Origin: an uncultured Clostridia bacterium
GTDB taxonomy: Bacteria; Bacillota; Clostridia; Christensenellales; UBA1242
Reading direction: 5' to 3'
Length of the DNA stretch: 41,360 bases
Assembly: GCA_930990975.1 (NCBI GenBank)
Contig: CAKNRR010000012.1
Span: 1 to 41,360 of the forward strand
Below the pieces are notes generated by a model, which saw nothing but the letters and a program-made list of their open reading frames with translations, did no database searches and was not told where the DNA came from. Both the position numbers and the translations under genes were made by a program. The stretch's first letter is position 1; the number at the start of each line of letters is the position of its first letter. This document shows, piece after piece, positions 1 through 6,987 of the stretch.

Positions 1-118
1 ATTTACTAAGTTTTTATAAATGAAAAGTTCAATTTGGATAGTGTTGGTGCCGCCATTAATTCTTTTAACGTACCAAATGCATTTTGGTGGGCGCTTGTTA
101 AAAGGAGTGTGAATTTTT

Positions 119-742
119 ATGAAACCACTTAATAAAACGGATGATGTTGAGAAATATAAAAATTTTGGAATTCTTACACAGCCTTTTTTAGATAAAAACT
201 ATATTTATGACAAAGTTATAACTGACTTAGAGCATAATCAAAAAGATTTAAAAAGTGGATATTTTTTAGCTAGCCTATTCATGTGGATAAAGAAAGAAGT
301 AAAATATTCGCACGAAGAACAAATTCAGAATTTAAAATTTACGCGCACTGCGAAAGAAATTTGGGAAAGTAAAAAAGCAAGTGGTTGCACTGATTATGCA
401 ATTCTATATGCAACTTTTGCAAGAACGCTTGGAATTCCCACCACAATTTTGCACACAGCAGAATATGACTGGTTGCAAAGATTGAAGAATGGCGAGGAGA
501 GTTATGTTCATTATGGGCATACTTTTTGTGAATGTTATTTTAATGACAGTTGGGTTTTAGTTGATCCAACCTGTGAATATATAACAAGAACCTACACCCC
601 AGAAAAGTTAGAACTTCCATACAAAATTGCAGGGAAAAATGTTTATATACCTTATTTTCGAGGGTTAGATTTAGGAGAAAAACAAAATGTTGAGACCCAT
701 AATAAAAAAATGGATAAATTGTGCAGTATGTTAGAAATATAA
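119..742 (+). CDS. Transglutaminase-like (papain-fold) protein
   Basis: A 207-residue cytoplasmic protein with no signal peptide. The core looks like the bacterial transglutaminase-like fold: Cys90 in SGCTDYA, His134 in YGHTFCE and Asp149 in VLVDPT occur in the order and spacing of the Cys-His-Asp triad. In this family such domains act as cysteine proteases, transglutaminases or amidases; the substrate here is unknown. The start is supported by AAAAGGAGTG a few bases upstream. The next gene begins 27 bases downstream on the same strand, so the two probably form an operon ending at the 1631-1660 terminator. Seen: the triad motifs. Inferred: enzymatic activity. Confidence 0.75.
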   Translation: MKPLNKTDDVEKYKNFGILTQPFLDKNYIYDKVITDLEHNQKDLKSGYFLASLFMWIKKEVKYSHEEQIQNLKFTRTAKEIWESKKASGCTDYAILYATFARTLGIPTTILHTAEYDWLQRLKNGEESYVHYGHTFCECYFNDSWVLVDPTCEYITRTYTPEKLELPYKIAGKNVYIPYFRGLDLGEKQNVETHNKKMDKLCSMLEI

Positions 743-769
743 ATCAGTTAGGTTAATTAAGGAGAAGAT

Positions 770-1570
770 GTGTTAGAGATAGAATTTAAAACGGACAAAG
801 AAATATTAGCAAGAGCAATGATATCAAAAAATGCCATGCCGATGGATTTTGCAAAATATTTATTTCAAAAATATCGAACTTCATATTTACTTTTGCAAAA
901 CAATTTAATGGAAAAGGAAATAGATGACAATCTCCTTTTAGAATTAATGCAACAGAAGTTTTTTGAAGAATATATTAATGAAGCAAAAGAAAATTTGTTG
1001 AGAATGCAAGAAAACTGGCAAACCAATAAAGACAAAATTAATATGTTTCTTGATAAAATCTTTAAAAAGAACTTTATTTTAAAAACCACGGCTTTTATTG
1101 TGCCACCAAATTTAAATCGTGGCATAAACATTGGCAACAACCAATTTGTTTATGGTCACATTAATGGCTTAAATGACGAAAACTATGACTTAGTATATCT
1201 CGTTCACGAGGCCTTGCATTCGTATTTTAAAAATGATATTATCTCGCACTCAATTATAGAAAAAATAGCGGACATCGAGCTTGCTAAATTTTTAAATAAT
1301 AATGAGTTATCCTACGAATGTCACAACTTCACCAAAACTATGCATATTAAAATTTTACCGTTTTGGAATCTATATCTAAACAAACCTGATGACTTGATAA
1401 AGAAAGAAAACAAGCAACAAAATATTATCTATGATATTGACTCTTTTAAGTGCTATGAGAACGAAATAAAAGAAATGAATATCGATGCTTTCGTCCAATT
1501 TTTAATAAAGTTTAATTTATATAATAATTTAGATTTAACTTGTCAATATGTTTTAAAGTTGAATAATTAA
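770..1570 (+). CDS. Putative HExxH zinc metalloprotein
   Basis: A 266-residue protein of unknown family. Residues 146-150 read HEALH inside a hydrophobic context (YLVHEALHSYF), the classical zinc-binding and catalytic HExxH helix. Glu164 or Glu170, about 14-20 residues later, could be the third ligand, as in gluzincin peptidases. No signal peptide or membrane segment is visible, so it should act in the cytoplasm. The GTG start is chosen because GGAGA lies five bases upstream. It follows the transglutaminase-like gene closely, pairing two potential hydrolases in one transcript. Residues 1-120 and the last 80 residues match nothing I recognise. Confidence 0.65.
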   Translation: MLEIEFKTDKEILARAMISKNAMPMDFAKYLFQKYRTSYLLLQNNLMEKEIDDNLLLELMQQKFFEEYINEAKENLLRMQENWQTNKDKINMFLDKIFKKNFILKTTAFIVPPNLNRGINIGNNQFVYGHINGLNDENYDLVYLVHEALHSYFKNDIISHSIIEKIADIELAKFLNNNELSYECHNFTKTMHIKILPFWNLYLNKPDDLIKKENKQQNIIYDIDSFKCYENEIKEMNIDAFVQFLIKFNLYNNLDLTCQYVLKLNN

Positions 1571-1630
1571 TAAAATTTTAGCAATATTTTAATTTAGTGC
1601 GAAAAAAATTTTTTTGTGAAAGATATATAA

Positions 1631-1660
1631 AAAATCTTAGGCGAATCTGCCTAAGATTTT
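1631..1660. terminator. Bidirectional Rho-independent terminator
   Basis: AAAATCTTAGGC (1631-1642) pairs perfectly with GCCTAAGATTTT (1649-1660) around a 6-base loop, with A and T tracts on the two sides. It lies between convergent genes ending at 1570 (+) and 1674 (-), so it can stop both transcripts. Confidence 0.9.
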
Positions 1661-1673
1661 TGTTTTCTATTTT

Positions 1674-2597
1674 TTAAGCCTCAGCGTCAGTGTAGTTGAT
1701 GTTATTGATGACTGTTGCTGTTGCCACGCCTTTCCCTTGGATGTATGCGGTTAGTTCATATTCAGCGCCGTCAAATGATTCGCTAATTTCATTAACATCA
1801 CCACTTGCAATGTAGGAAACAAAGTAATATGTTAAAGGATAATCTCCTGCTTTGTCTCGGTCTGTGTTGTAAACAAGGCTATAACTATTTAGCTCACCAT
1901 TTTTGTAAAGTCGATTTACTGACAAATCGTTTTGAGCCATTCCGTCATAGTAGAAGCCGACCATTGATTTACTACCTGCCTCATTGTAGGTTAATGTGTA
2001 TTTGCCATCTTCAAAACTAACTGAGTTTGTTGTGTCAAAACAAAATGCCACATTTGAGAAATTAATTGTTTCAACAGCAGAAACGGCATTAAAAGCTACC
2101 GCTTGTCCATTAAGCTTAATCACGTCTTGCCCTGCTGATTCAACAAGAACTACTGGTGCAGCCATATAGAGCTTGCTATCTTCAAAATAATAAACTCTAT
2201 CTTCAATAAATTTGTTGTTTCCAACAGAAAGTGGAATGGTTTCATCCTTTTCATAAATCACAGTGCCAAAGCCAACGCTTGTTAAATCTTCAGCATTGCT
2301 TACTGTTCCAACTAAAATATAGTAATTGGTGAATTCTGGCACTTCTGCCATGGCCTCTTCCACAGTGTAGTGACCTTGGTTGTTTGTGTTTCCTTCGTCA
2401 ACTTTTGTTAATTTGTCTAAAACATTATCTTGCATAATTTCAAGAACATTTTCCGCGTCCGCTTTTAAAGTGCTTGAAACATCAATGCTGATTGGCGTCT
2501 CTCCAGGGTCACCACAGCATGCCACCAAGCCTAGACTGCCTAGCACCAAAAGAATAACTAGCGAAAACACAGTTGCAAATTTTTTAACTTTACTCAT
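1674..2597 (-). CDS. Secreted lipoprotein of unknown function
   Basis: A 307-residue exported protein. It has a positively charged N-terminus (MSKVKKF), a hydrophobic stretch at about residues 8-25 and a lipobox LVAC with the lipidated Cys at 27, so it should be anchored to the outer face of the membrane. The mature part is acidic and rich in Tyr, Asn and beta-strand-like segments with no recognised domain. An AAGGAGG site lies just upstream of the ATG. A TTGACA box (2651-2656, complement) and TATCAT (2626-2631, complement) with a long 19-base spacer may be its promoter. It is monocistronic, and the 1631-1660 hairpin terminates it. Confidence 0.8.
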   Translation of the reverse strand: MSKVKKFATVFSLVILLVLGSLGLVACCGDPGETPISIDVSSTLKADAENVLEIMQDNVLDKLTKVDEGNTNNQGHYTVEEAMAEVPEFTNYYILVGTVSNAEDLTSVGFGTVIYEKDETIPLSVGNNKFIEDRVYYFEDSKLYMAAPVVLVESAGQDVIKLNGQAVAFNAVSAVETINFSNVAFCFDTTNSVSFEDGKYTLTYNEAGSKSMVGFYYDGMAQNDLSVNRLYKNGELNSYSLVYNTDRDKAGDYPLTYYFVSYIASGDVNEISESFDGAEYELTAYIQGKGVATATVINNINYTDAEA

Positions 2598-2782
2598 AGA
2601 AACCTCCTTTTTGTTTCATATTTATATGATAACACATTTTCTCTGTCATTTGTCAAATGATTTTCAGCATTTTTTTGAAAATATTTTAATTTTTTTGATT
2701 TAGTGGTTAAATTTAGGGTTGAAGTAATAAAAAAATCTATACCTTAATGATACAAATTTGTTATTTTTAAGTCAACTGATTG

Positions 2783-2814
2783 AAAAAAAAGACAATCAAA
2801 AAATGATTGTCTTT
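2783..2814 (-). terminator. Terminator of the small RNA
   Basis: An 11-bp stem with a 5-base loop, followed on the minus strand by an eight-T tract (A tract at 2783-2790 on plus). The strong T tract is on the minus side, so it serves minus-strand transcription. Confidence 0.8.
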
Positions 2815-2875
2815 AGTGCTAACTCTGGGCGGTAGTCATCAGCTATCACGGGTTAGCGATAAATAGCTTTTTATC
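2783..2875 (-). ncRNA. Candidate small structured RNA (about 93 nt)
   Basis: The minus strand carries a complete transcription unit without an ORF. A TTGACA-N17-TATCAT promoter (2882-2910) predicts a start near 2875. The transcript can fold a 5' hairpin (GATAAA...TTTATC) and a larger stem closed by GCTAAC and GTTAGC. It ends in an 11-bp hairpin (AAAGACAATCA/TGATTGTCTTT) followed by eight Us. I do not recognise an Rfam class. It contains CTGATGA, as hammerhead ribozymes do, but no matching GAAA core. The promoter and terminator are seen; calling it an independent sRNA is inference. Confidence 0.6.
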
Positions 2876-2881
2876 GTTAAT

Positions 2882-2910
2882 ATGATACACCCAATTTCTG
2901 AAAATGTCAA
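2882..2910 (-). promoter_or_regulatory. Promoter of the small RNA
   Basis: On the minus strand: TTGACA (complement of 2905-2910), a 17-base spacer, TATCAT (complement of 2882-2887). No protein-coding gene on this strand begins downstream within range. Confidence 0.65.
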
Positions 2911-3017
2911 TAGCTTAAAGAAATTGAATATGTTTTGGAGAATCCCTTATACATACTTTCTAATACTTTTTCATTCAAAACAACTTACTTCATACTCTTT
3001 AAAATAATGTATTAATC

Positions 3018-3046
3018 TTGACAAATGGTTATTTTGAATGTTATAT
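3018..3046 (+). promoter_or_regulatory. Possible promoter for the UDG-like gene
   Basis: TTGACA (3018-3023), a 17-base spacer, TTATAT (3041-3046). This leaves a leader of about 150 bases before the gene at 3201. The leader holds a perfect 14-bp palindrome, TCTTAGCGCTAAGA (3111-3124), and two copies of AGTTTAGACTT (3067-3077 and 3124-3134). Confidence 0.4.
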
Positions 3047-3200
3047 TTAAATATATCATAAAACTTAGTTTAGACTTAACAATAGCACAGATAATAAAGA
3101 TGGCTTAACATCTTAGCGCTAAGAGTTTAGACTTTAAATAAATTTTATAATCACATATGGCAATTATTTTATTAGAAAAAGTCAATAACAAGGAGAGGGA

Positions 3201-3746
3201 ATGATTTCGGATTGTAGGTTATGTGGTGATTTGCCTAAGCTTAGTTGCGATACCATGAAAAAAGGTAAATCTAGAATTTTAGTCCTAGGAGAATCGCCAG
3301 CCAAAGATGGTTGGATTGTGAGTGGAAAAGCATTTTATAACAAAGACGGCAAACTGCAAGCAACGGGAAAAGTTTTGCAAAAACTTCTTAATTTGTGCGG
3401 TCTTGACATTGAGGATGTCAATTTCACTGAATGTTGCAAGTGTGTTATCACCGACAGAAGTAGGTTGCGCGCGTGTATGCTTAATTGTAAGCCTCTTCTT
3501 TTTTCACAAATAGACAAATTCGATTGTGACATCATTTTGCCAATGGGTAAATTTGCAAGTGAAATTGTTTTAAATCAAAAAATTGATAAATTCAAAGATT
3601 TTGTTGGGAAAGAATTTCTAATTGACTTTGGAAAGAGCACCAAAAAAGTTATACCCATTTACCACACTTCGCCGATAAATCCCTTATGTTTCAAAGGCAA
3701 TGAAATGATTTTTAAAAATCTTAAATTTCACTTAAATCAAAACTAA
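3201..3746 (+). CDS. Uracil-DNA glycosylase superfamily (family 4/5-like) protein
   Basis: A 181-residue protein with the marks of the UDG superfamily: GESPAKDG at 30-37 in the place of the active-site motif GEAPG, and HTSPINP at 155-161, the second conserved motif. Cysteines at 5, 8, 78, 79, 81, 92 and 96 could hold a 4Fe-4S cluster, as in family 4 enzymes. Such enzymes remove uracil from DNA at the start of base-excision repair. AGGAGAGG precedes the ATG. The active-site motif departs from the usual GEAPG, so substrate choice is uncertain. It is monocistronic, with a terminator 30 bases past the stop. Confidence 0.75.
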   Translation: MISDCRLCGDLPKLSCDTMKKGKSRILVLGESPAKDGWIVSGKAFYNKDGKLQATGKVLQKLLNLCGLDIEDVNFTECCKCVITDRSRLRACMLNCKPLLFSQIDKFDCDIILPMGKFASEIVLNQKIDKFKDFVGKEFLIDFGKSTKKVIPIYHTSPINPLCFKGNEMIFKNLKFHLNQN

Positions 3747-3776
3747 ATTTAAGCGTTTAAATAAATTGAATATATG

Positions 3777-3816
3777 AAAAACCTTCTAGAGCACGTTATT
3801 GCCATAGAAGGTTTTT
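3777..3816. terminator. Bidirectional Rho-independent terminator
   Basis: AAAAACCTTCTA (3777-3788) pairs with TAGAAGGTTTTT (3805-3816) across a 16-base loop. It follows the UDG-like gene on plus and the orphan tail (stop at 3837-3839) on minus. Confidence 0.85.
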
Positions 3817-3836
3817 TACAAAACTTGTGATGAAAC

Positions 3837-4013
3837 TTAATCTTCAAGTGCTGGATTTCTTTCTGCATCGATTGTCACTCTGTCGTTTGCCTCCATATAC
3901 ATCAAACTGCCGTTATAGTAGCCTGTGTATTCTCCTTCTTCGTCGCCAGATTCAATCGAATTATCAAAAACAAACTCGGAAATATAACCAACAGGAATAT
4001 CTGGTTGAGTGTC
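3837..4013 (-). pseudogene. Orphan C-terminal tail of another protein, joined to the recombinase
   Basis: Out of frame with the recombinase, the minus strand here reads an acidic peptide of about 58 codons. It begins near GDTQPDIPVGYISE, includes GYYNGSLMYMEAND and ends in ERNPALED before a TAA. It has no start of its own and ends next to a good terminator, as a real gene 3' end would. It is probably the surviving tail of a gene whose 5' part was lost when the recombinase fragment was joined on. The parent protein is not recognised. Confidence 0.5.
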
Positions 4014-4576
4014 GCCTTCTCGCCCACTGCATATTCATTAAACGCCTGCCGAACAAACTCTGCATGCTCTTCATCAATTATCCAACGTTTATTCTCAACT
4101 TTGTAGCCGTATGTAACCTGACCGCCTGTGTAATAGCCCTTAATCAAACTTTCACGCACCCCACGCTTAACCTTTTGGCTGAGCTCGGCAGAATAATATT
4201 CAGCCATACCTTCAAGCACACTTTCCATCAAAATTCCGCTGGCGTCATCCGAAATATTTTCTCTTGCCGACAGCACTCTAACCCCATTCTTTTTGAGCTT
4301 CATTTTGTAGTTCGCACTATCATATCTGTTCCTCGCAAATCGGTCCAGTTGATACACCAGCACATACTCAAACTCTTTTTTCTTGCTGTCCTCAATCATC
4401 TGCAAAAAGGCAGGCCTTCTATCAGTTGTCCCTGAAAGTGCCCTGTCGATATACTCATGAACAACCACATAATCATTTCTCTCCGCATACTCGTGACACA
4501 CTCGAAGTTGTCCCTCGATTGACTGCTCCGTTTGTCTATCACTAGAATATCTAGCATAAATTACAATTTTCTTCAT
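3902..4576 (-). pseudogene. Truncated serine recombinase (resolvase family)
   Basis: The protein starts MKKIVIYARYSS with a good AGGAG site, so I place the start at 4576. Residues 1-150 are a typical serine recombinase catalytic domain: nucleophile Ser in YARYSS, QSIEGQLR, then YQLDRFARNR. The start of the Recombinase domain follows (GGQVTYGYKVEN, then DEEHAEFVRQAFNEYA). After YAVGE the homology stops and the frame runs through about 35 unrelated residues. A full large serine recombinase has about 300 more residues, so the DNA-binding half is missing. The small gene at 4681-4893 lies just upstream on the same strand and may be a partner from the same lost mobile element. Confidence 0.85.
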
Positions 4577-4680
4577 CTTTTCTCCTATAATTAAATACTT
4601 TGTTTTTTGAGTATTTTTCATCACAAACACATACCACAAACTTTTTCATAAGTCCAGCACAAACCTGAAAGTTTTTTAGT

Positions 4681-4893
4681 TTATTTTTCTTTTGGCTTTT
4701 GATGTGAAAACACACTCCTCGGGGTCATTCTTTTTATACTCTTGCCTTGCCTTAATCCTACCAATAATTTCTCCACCAATCTCGAAACCGCCTCGGCATA
4801 GACCTCTTCGTCAATCTCAATTTGTGGTTCATTCAACACCTTCTTTGAAACTCTATCAATCACAATCACATTGTTTAAATTTTGTTCATTCAT
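4681..4893 (-). CDS. Small protein upstream of the truncated recombinase
   Basis: A 70-residue protein (MNEQNLNNVIVIDRVSKK...) that starts at 4893, where AGGAG lies seven bases upstream of the ATG. The N-terminal two thirds are acidic and probably helical (EVYAEAVSRLVEKLL). The C-terminus is basic (RQGKSIKRMTPRS). It is not recognised. It sits about 105 bases before the recombinase on the same strand, an arrangement common in small serine-recombinase elements, so it is probably another remnant of that element. Confidence 0.5.
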   Translation of the reverse strand: MNEQNLNNVIVIDRVSKKVLNEPQIEIDEEVYAEAVSRLVEKLLVGLRQGKSIKRMTPRSVFSHQKPKEK

Positions 4894-5967
4894 AATTATT
4901 CTCCTCATCATATTAGAGAGGCAATGAGTTAAATAATTTTTTGTTTAAAAGCTCCATTTGTTATTTGTTCAATTGGTATCCTAAAAGTATTACCTGCTAA
5001 GTCTTTTGTGTTAATGAAAAGCCAACTTGAGATTAAAAAAATTTCATAAGTTTATAATTTCTAACCGCTAATAGCCTTCTAGAAGCGAAAGTGGGTTTCC
5101 CACTTCTCGGCTAAACGTAGGTGGCGCAAAGTGCGTCAGTGCTAATAGAGAGTGCGTCAGAATATGTCCTTATTTTTTAGGCTTTTTGGCATATTTTCAG
5201 CGCTTTGAGCCACCTCTTTTCCTGCTTCAATAATTTTAGCAATAAATTTGTTCATAAACTTCAATTTCCAAACCAAATCAACATCCACTTGCTTACTTTG
5301 CACTACGCCCATTACTCGCCCCAATTTTCTTAAAACCCCGCTATCCTTTACACTTCCCTCGCCACTCATAAGGCTTGCCAAACACCGCCCATTTTCGCCG
5401 TCACCTCCTATTTTATTTGCTTTAACAAAGTTTTTAAATATCACTCCTGTCAACTCCGACATTAAACTTAAATCTTAGACCACTAACTTATATTTCGCCC
5501 CGCTCACTTTTTACCCTATTTCATAAACTCCTCTTTTATTAGCACTCACTATTTGCCCAACAACCCCTTAATCATAGCCTTCAAATCCTGCCCATTTATA
5601 AGCATTTTCTCAAAACAAAACTGCCCATTTCGTTATTTAAATAATGGCAAAAATAATAGATTTTTTTAACTCAAATAAAAAAATGCCCCTCTATATAAGG
5701 CGCTCTTGTTGCAAAAAAATCTCCCAATTTTAACCAAAATCAACCCCTTTTATACAACTCCGCCACCATTCTTCAACACACTTTTCAATCACCCAAAACC
5801 TATCAAACCCTTATTTTATAAGTCTTTTCACCATCCCCATAAAAAATATTTTAACTTTTTATTCCCGTCACCCCTCTTCCCCGCATTTTGTTGCACAAAA
5901 AAAAGCCACACCTCGCAGTGTGACTAATTCCTTTTTCTTTTATCTCAAAAAGAGAGGCAATGATTTC
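4894..5967. other. About 1 kb without a convincing gene; decayed DNA
   Basis: I find no recognisable protein here. An open frame on minus at 5157-5462 (101 codons) lacks a ribosome site, so I do not call it. The stretch 5160-5900 is strongly C-rich and G-poor on plus, as if it had once been minus-strand coding sequence, but its minus frames are broken by stops. Small structures present are a perfect hairpin AAGTGGG-TTT-CCCACTT (5089-5105) and a direct repeat AGTGCGTCAG (5130-5139 and 5151-5160). Confidence 0.5.
5089..5105. repeat. Short perfect inverted repeat
   Basis: AAGTGGG and CCCACTT with a 3-base loop, without a T tract. It sits upstream of the truncated recombinase cassette, so it could be a recombination site remnant or an operator. 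Role unknown. Confidence 0.4.
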
Positions 5968-6636
5968 TTATTTAATCTCTAAACGATCTCTTAAATCGCT
6001 TAATAATTCGCCATTATATTTAAAATATCTTGGACCAGCAACATGTCCATCTTTACCTAACTTTAAAAGCAATTTTGCCAATGCTGTTAAAGACATTACT
6101 TCACCATTGTATTCTACCTTTTTATCATCAACTACGATAGCAACTTTCGATTCATCTCGAGCAAATGTGATTTTTGAGCCAACTGGGATATTACATTTCT
6201 TAAATGTAAATGGAGATGCTTTTTCTTGGGCTTCAATCTTTACTGTTTTAGCAAGACTTTCTTCTGCCTTTTCTGTATCGGATTGCCCTATCTTCTTTAA
6301 CTTACCTTGAGTCCCATGAATTTCTGCCATAGCCTCAAATAAGCCATATGCATCTTCAGCTGACATAGCATAAAATTCCCTTACCCTTTTCTTACCATTT
6401 ATATTTTCTCTAGATCTTAAATCTGGGTTTAGTTTATCAATAATTGAATGGATTTTCATGTCTGTTAATCTAACATTAACTTCATATGTTGCGAATATTC
6501 TAAATCCGAATGGAGTACATTCACTTCTATTGAGTTGATTAACTCTCTGTTCAACATTACCAGCATAACCGATCTTAACCCATTCAGGAAAAGAAGGATT
6601 TGTTAAAATATAGATATACCCTTTTTCTTCTGACAT
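5968..6636 (-). CDS. GIY-YIG nuclease with C-terminal RAMA/DUF4357-like domain
   Basis: A 222-residue protein. Residues 6-35 (GYIYILTNP..., VKIGYAGNVEQRVNQLN) match the T5orf172/MUG113 branch of GIY-YIG nucleases, with the paired Tyr motifs and a conserved Arg. Glu near 97 (KRVREFYAM) fits the metal-binding region. The C-terminal 75 residues (IPVGSKITFARD... AKLLLKLGK... GPRYFKYNGELLSDLRDR) resemble RAMA/DUF4357, a domain linked to restriction enzymes and DNA methylases that may recognise modified DNA. It sits at the edge of the restriction island on the same strand, suggesting a modification-dependent nuclease. An AGGAG site and an extended -10 (TGATATAAT near 6655-6660) precede it. Confidence 0.75.
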   Translation of the reverse strand: MSEEKGYIYILTNPSFPEWVKIGYAGNVEQRVNQLNRSECTPFGFRIFATYEVNVRLTDMKIHSIIDKLNPDLRSRENINGKKRVREFYAMSAEDAYGLFEAMAEIHGTQGKLKKIGQSDTEKAEESLAKTVKIEAQEKASPFTFKKCNIPVGSKITFARDESKVAIVVDDKKVEYNGEVMSLTALAKLLLKLGKDGHVAGPRYFKYNGELLSDLRDRLEIK

Positions 6637-6746
6637 ACAACGCTCCTTGCGATTATTATATCATAAATAGAAAAATAAAAAAACATTTTAAAAACACTTG
6701 CAAAACATTTTTATAAGAGTTAAAACATTCAACACTTGGAGGACTT

Positions 6747-6986
6747 ATGAAAAATGAAACTATTGTAGAATTTATTAAGGAAAAATATTATGAACAAAAA
6801 ATGTCAGCTGAATATAAACTTCAACTGACAAAAATTGTGAAACTTGAAAAGAAATTCACCAAAGATTTTTCAAAAAACAAATGGCGCGAATACTTCAATC
6901 TTGACCTTGCAATAGGCGAACTACATTCTATCGAAATTGAACAAATTATTGAGTTTGTTGTTGAAACTGTGAAATCATTAAAGTAA
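6747..6986 (+). CDS. Small hypothetical protein next to hsdR
   Basis: A 79-residue, lysine- and glutamate-rich, probably all-helical protein (MKNETIVEFIKEKYY...). TTGGAGGA precedes the ATG at good spacing. It is convergent with hsdR, with one base between the stops. No homologue is recognised. Its position between the RAMA/GIY-YIG gene and hsdR makes a role in the defence island possible, but nothing in the sequence proves it. Confidence 0.6.
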   Translation: MKNETIVEFIKEKYYEQKMSAEYKLQLTKIVKLEKKFTKDFSKNKWREYFNLDLAIGELHSIEIEQIIEFVVETVKSLK

Positions 6987-6987
6987 A

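Noticed and set aside
10-132. Open frame reading ...NLDSVGAAINSFNVPNAFWWALVKRSVNFYETT before the first gene
   Set aside because: A stop codon at 7-9 limits it to 40 codons without a start or ribosome site, and it overlaps the first gene. It may be the tail of a broken upstream gene, but that cannot be supported from this window.
2840-2875. Hammerhead ribozyme in the small RNA (CTGATGA)
   Set aside because: The required GAAA core and the three-stem arrangement with a cleavage site are not found around it.
5157-5462. 101-codon open frame on the minus strand
   Set aside because: No ribosome site, no recognised domain and strong base skew that creates long frames by chance. It could be a decayed gene, so it is only described with the surrounding region.
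5706-5927. 73-codon open frame on plus, rich in Pro, Phe and His
   Set aside because: The composition simply reflects the C-rich, G-poor DNA. There is no ribosome site and no protein-like pattern.
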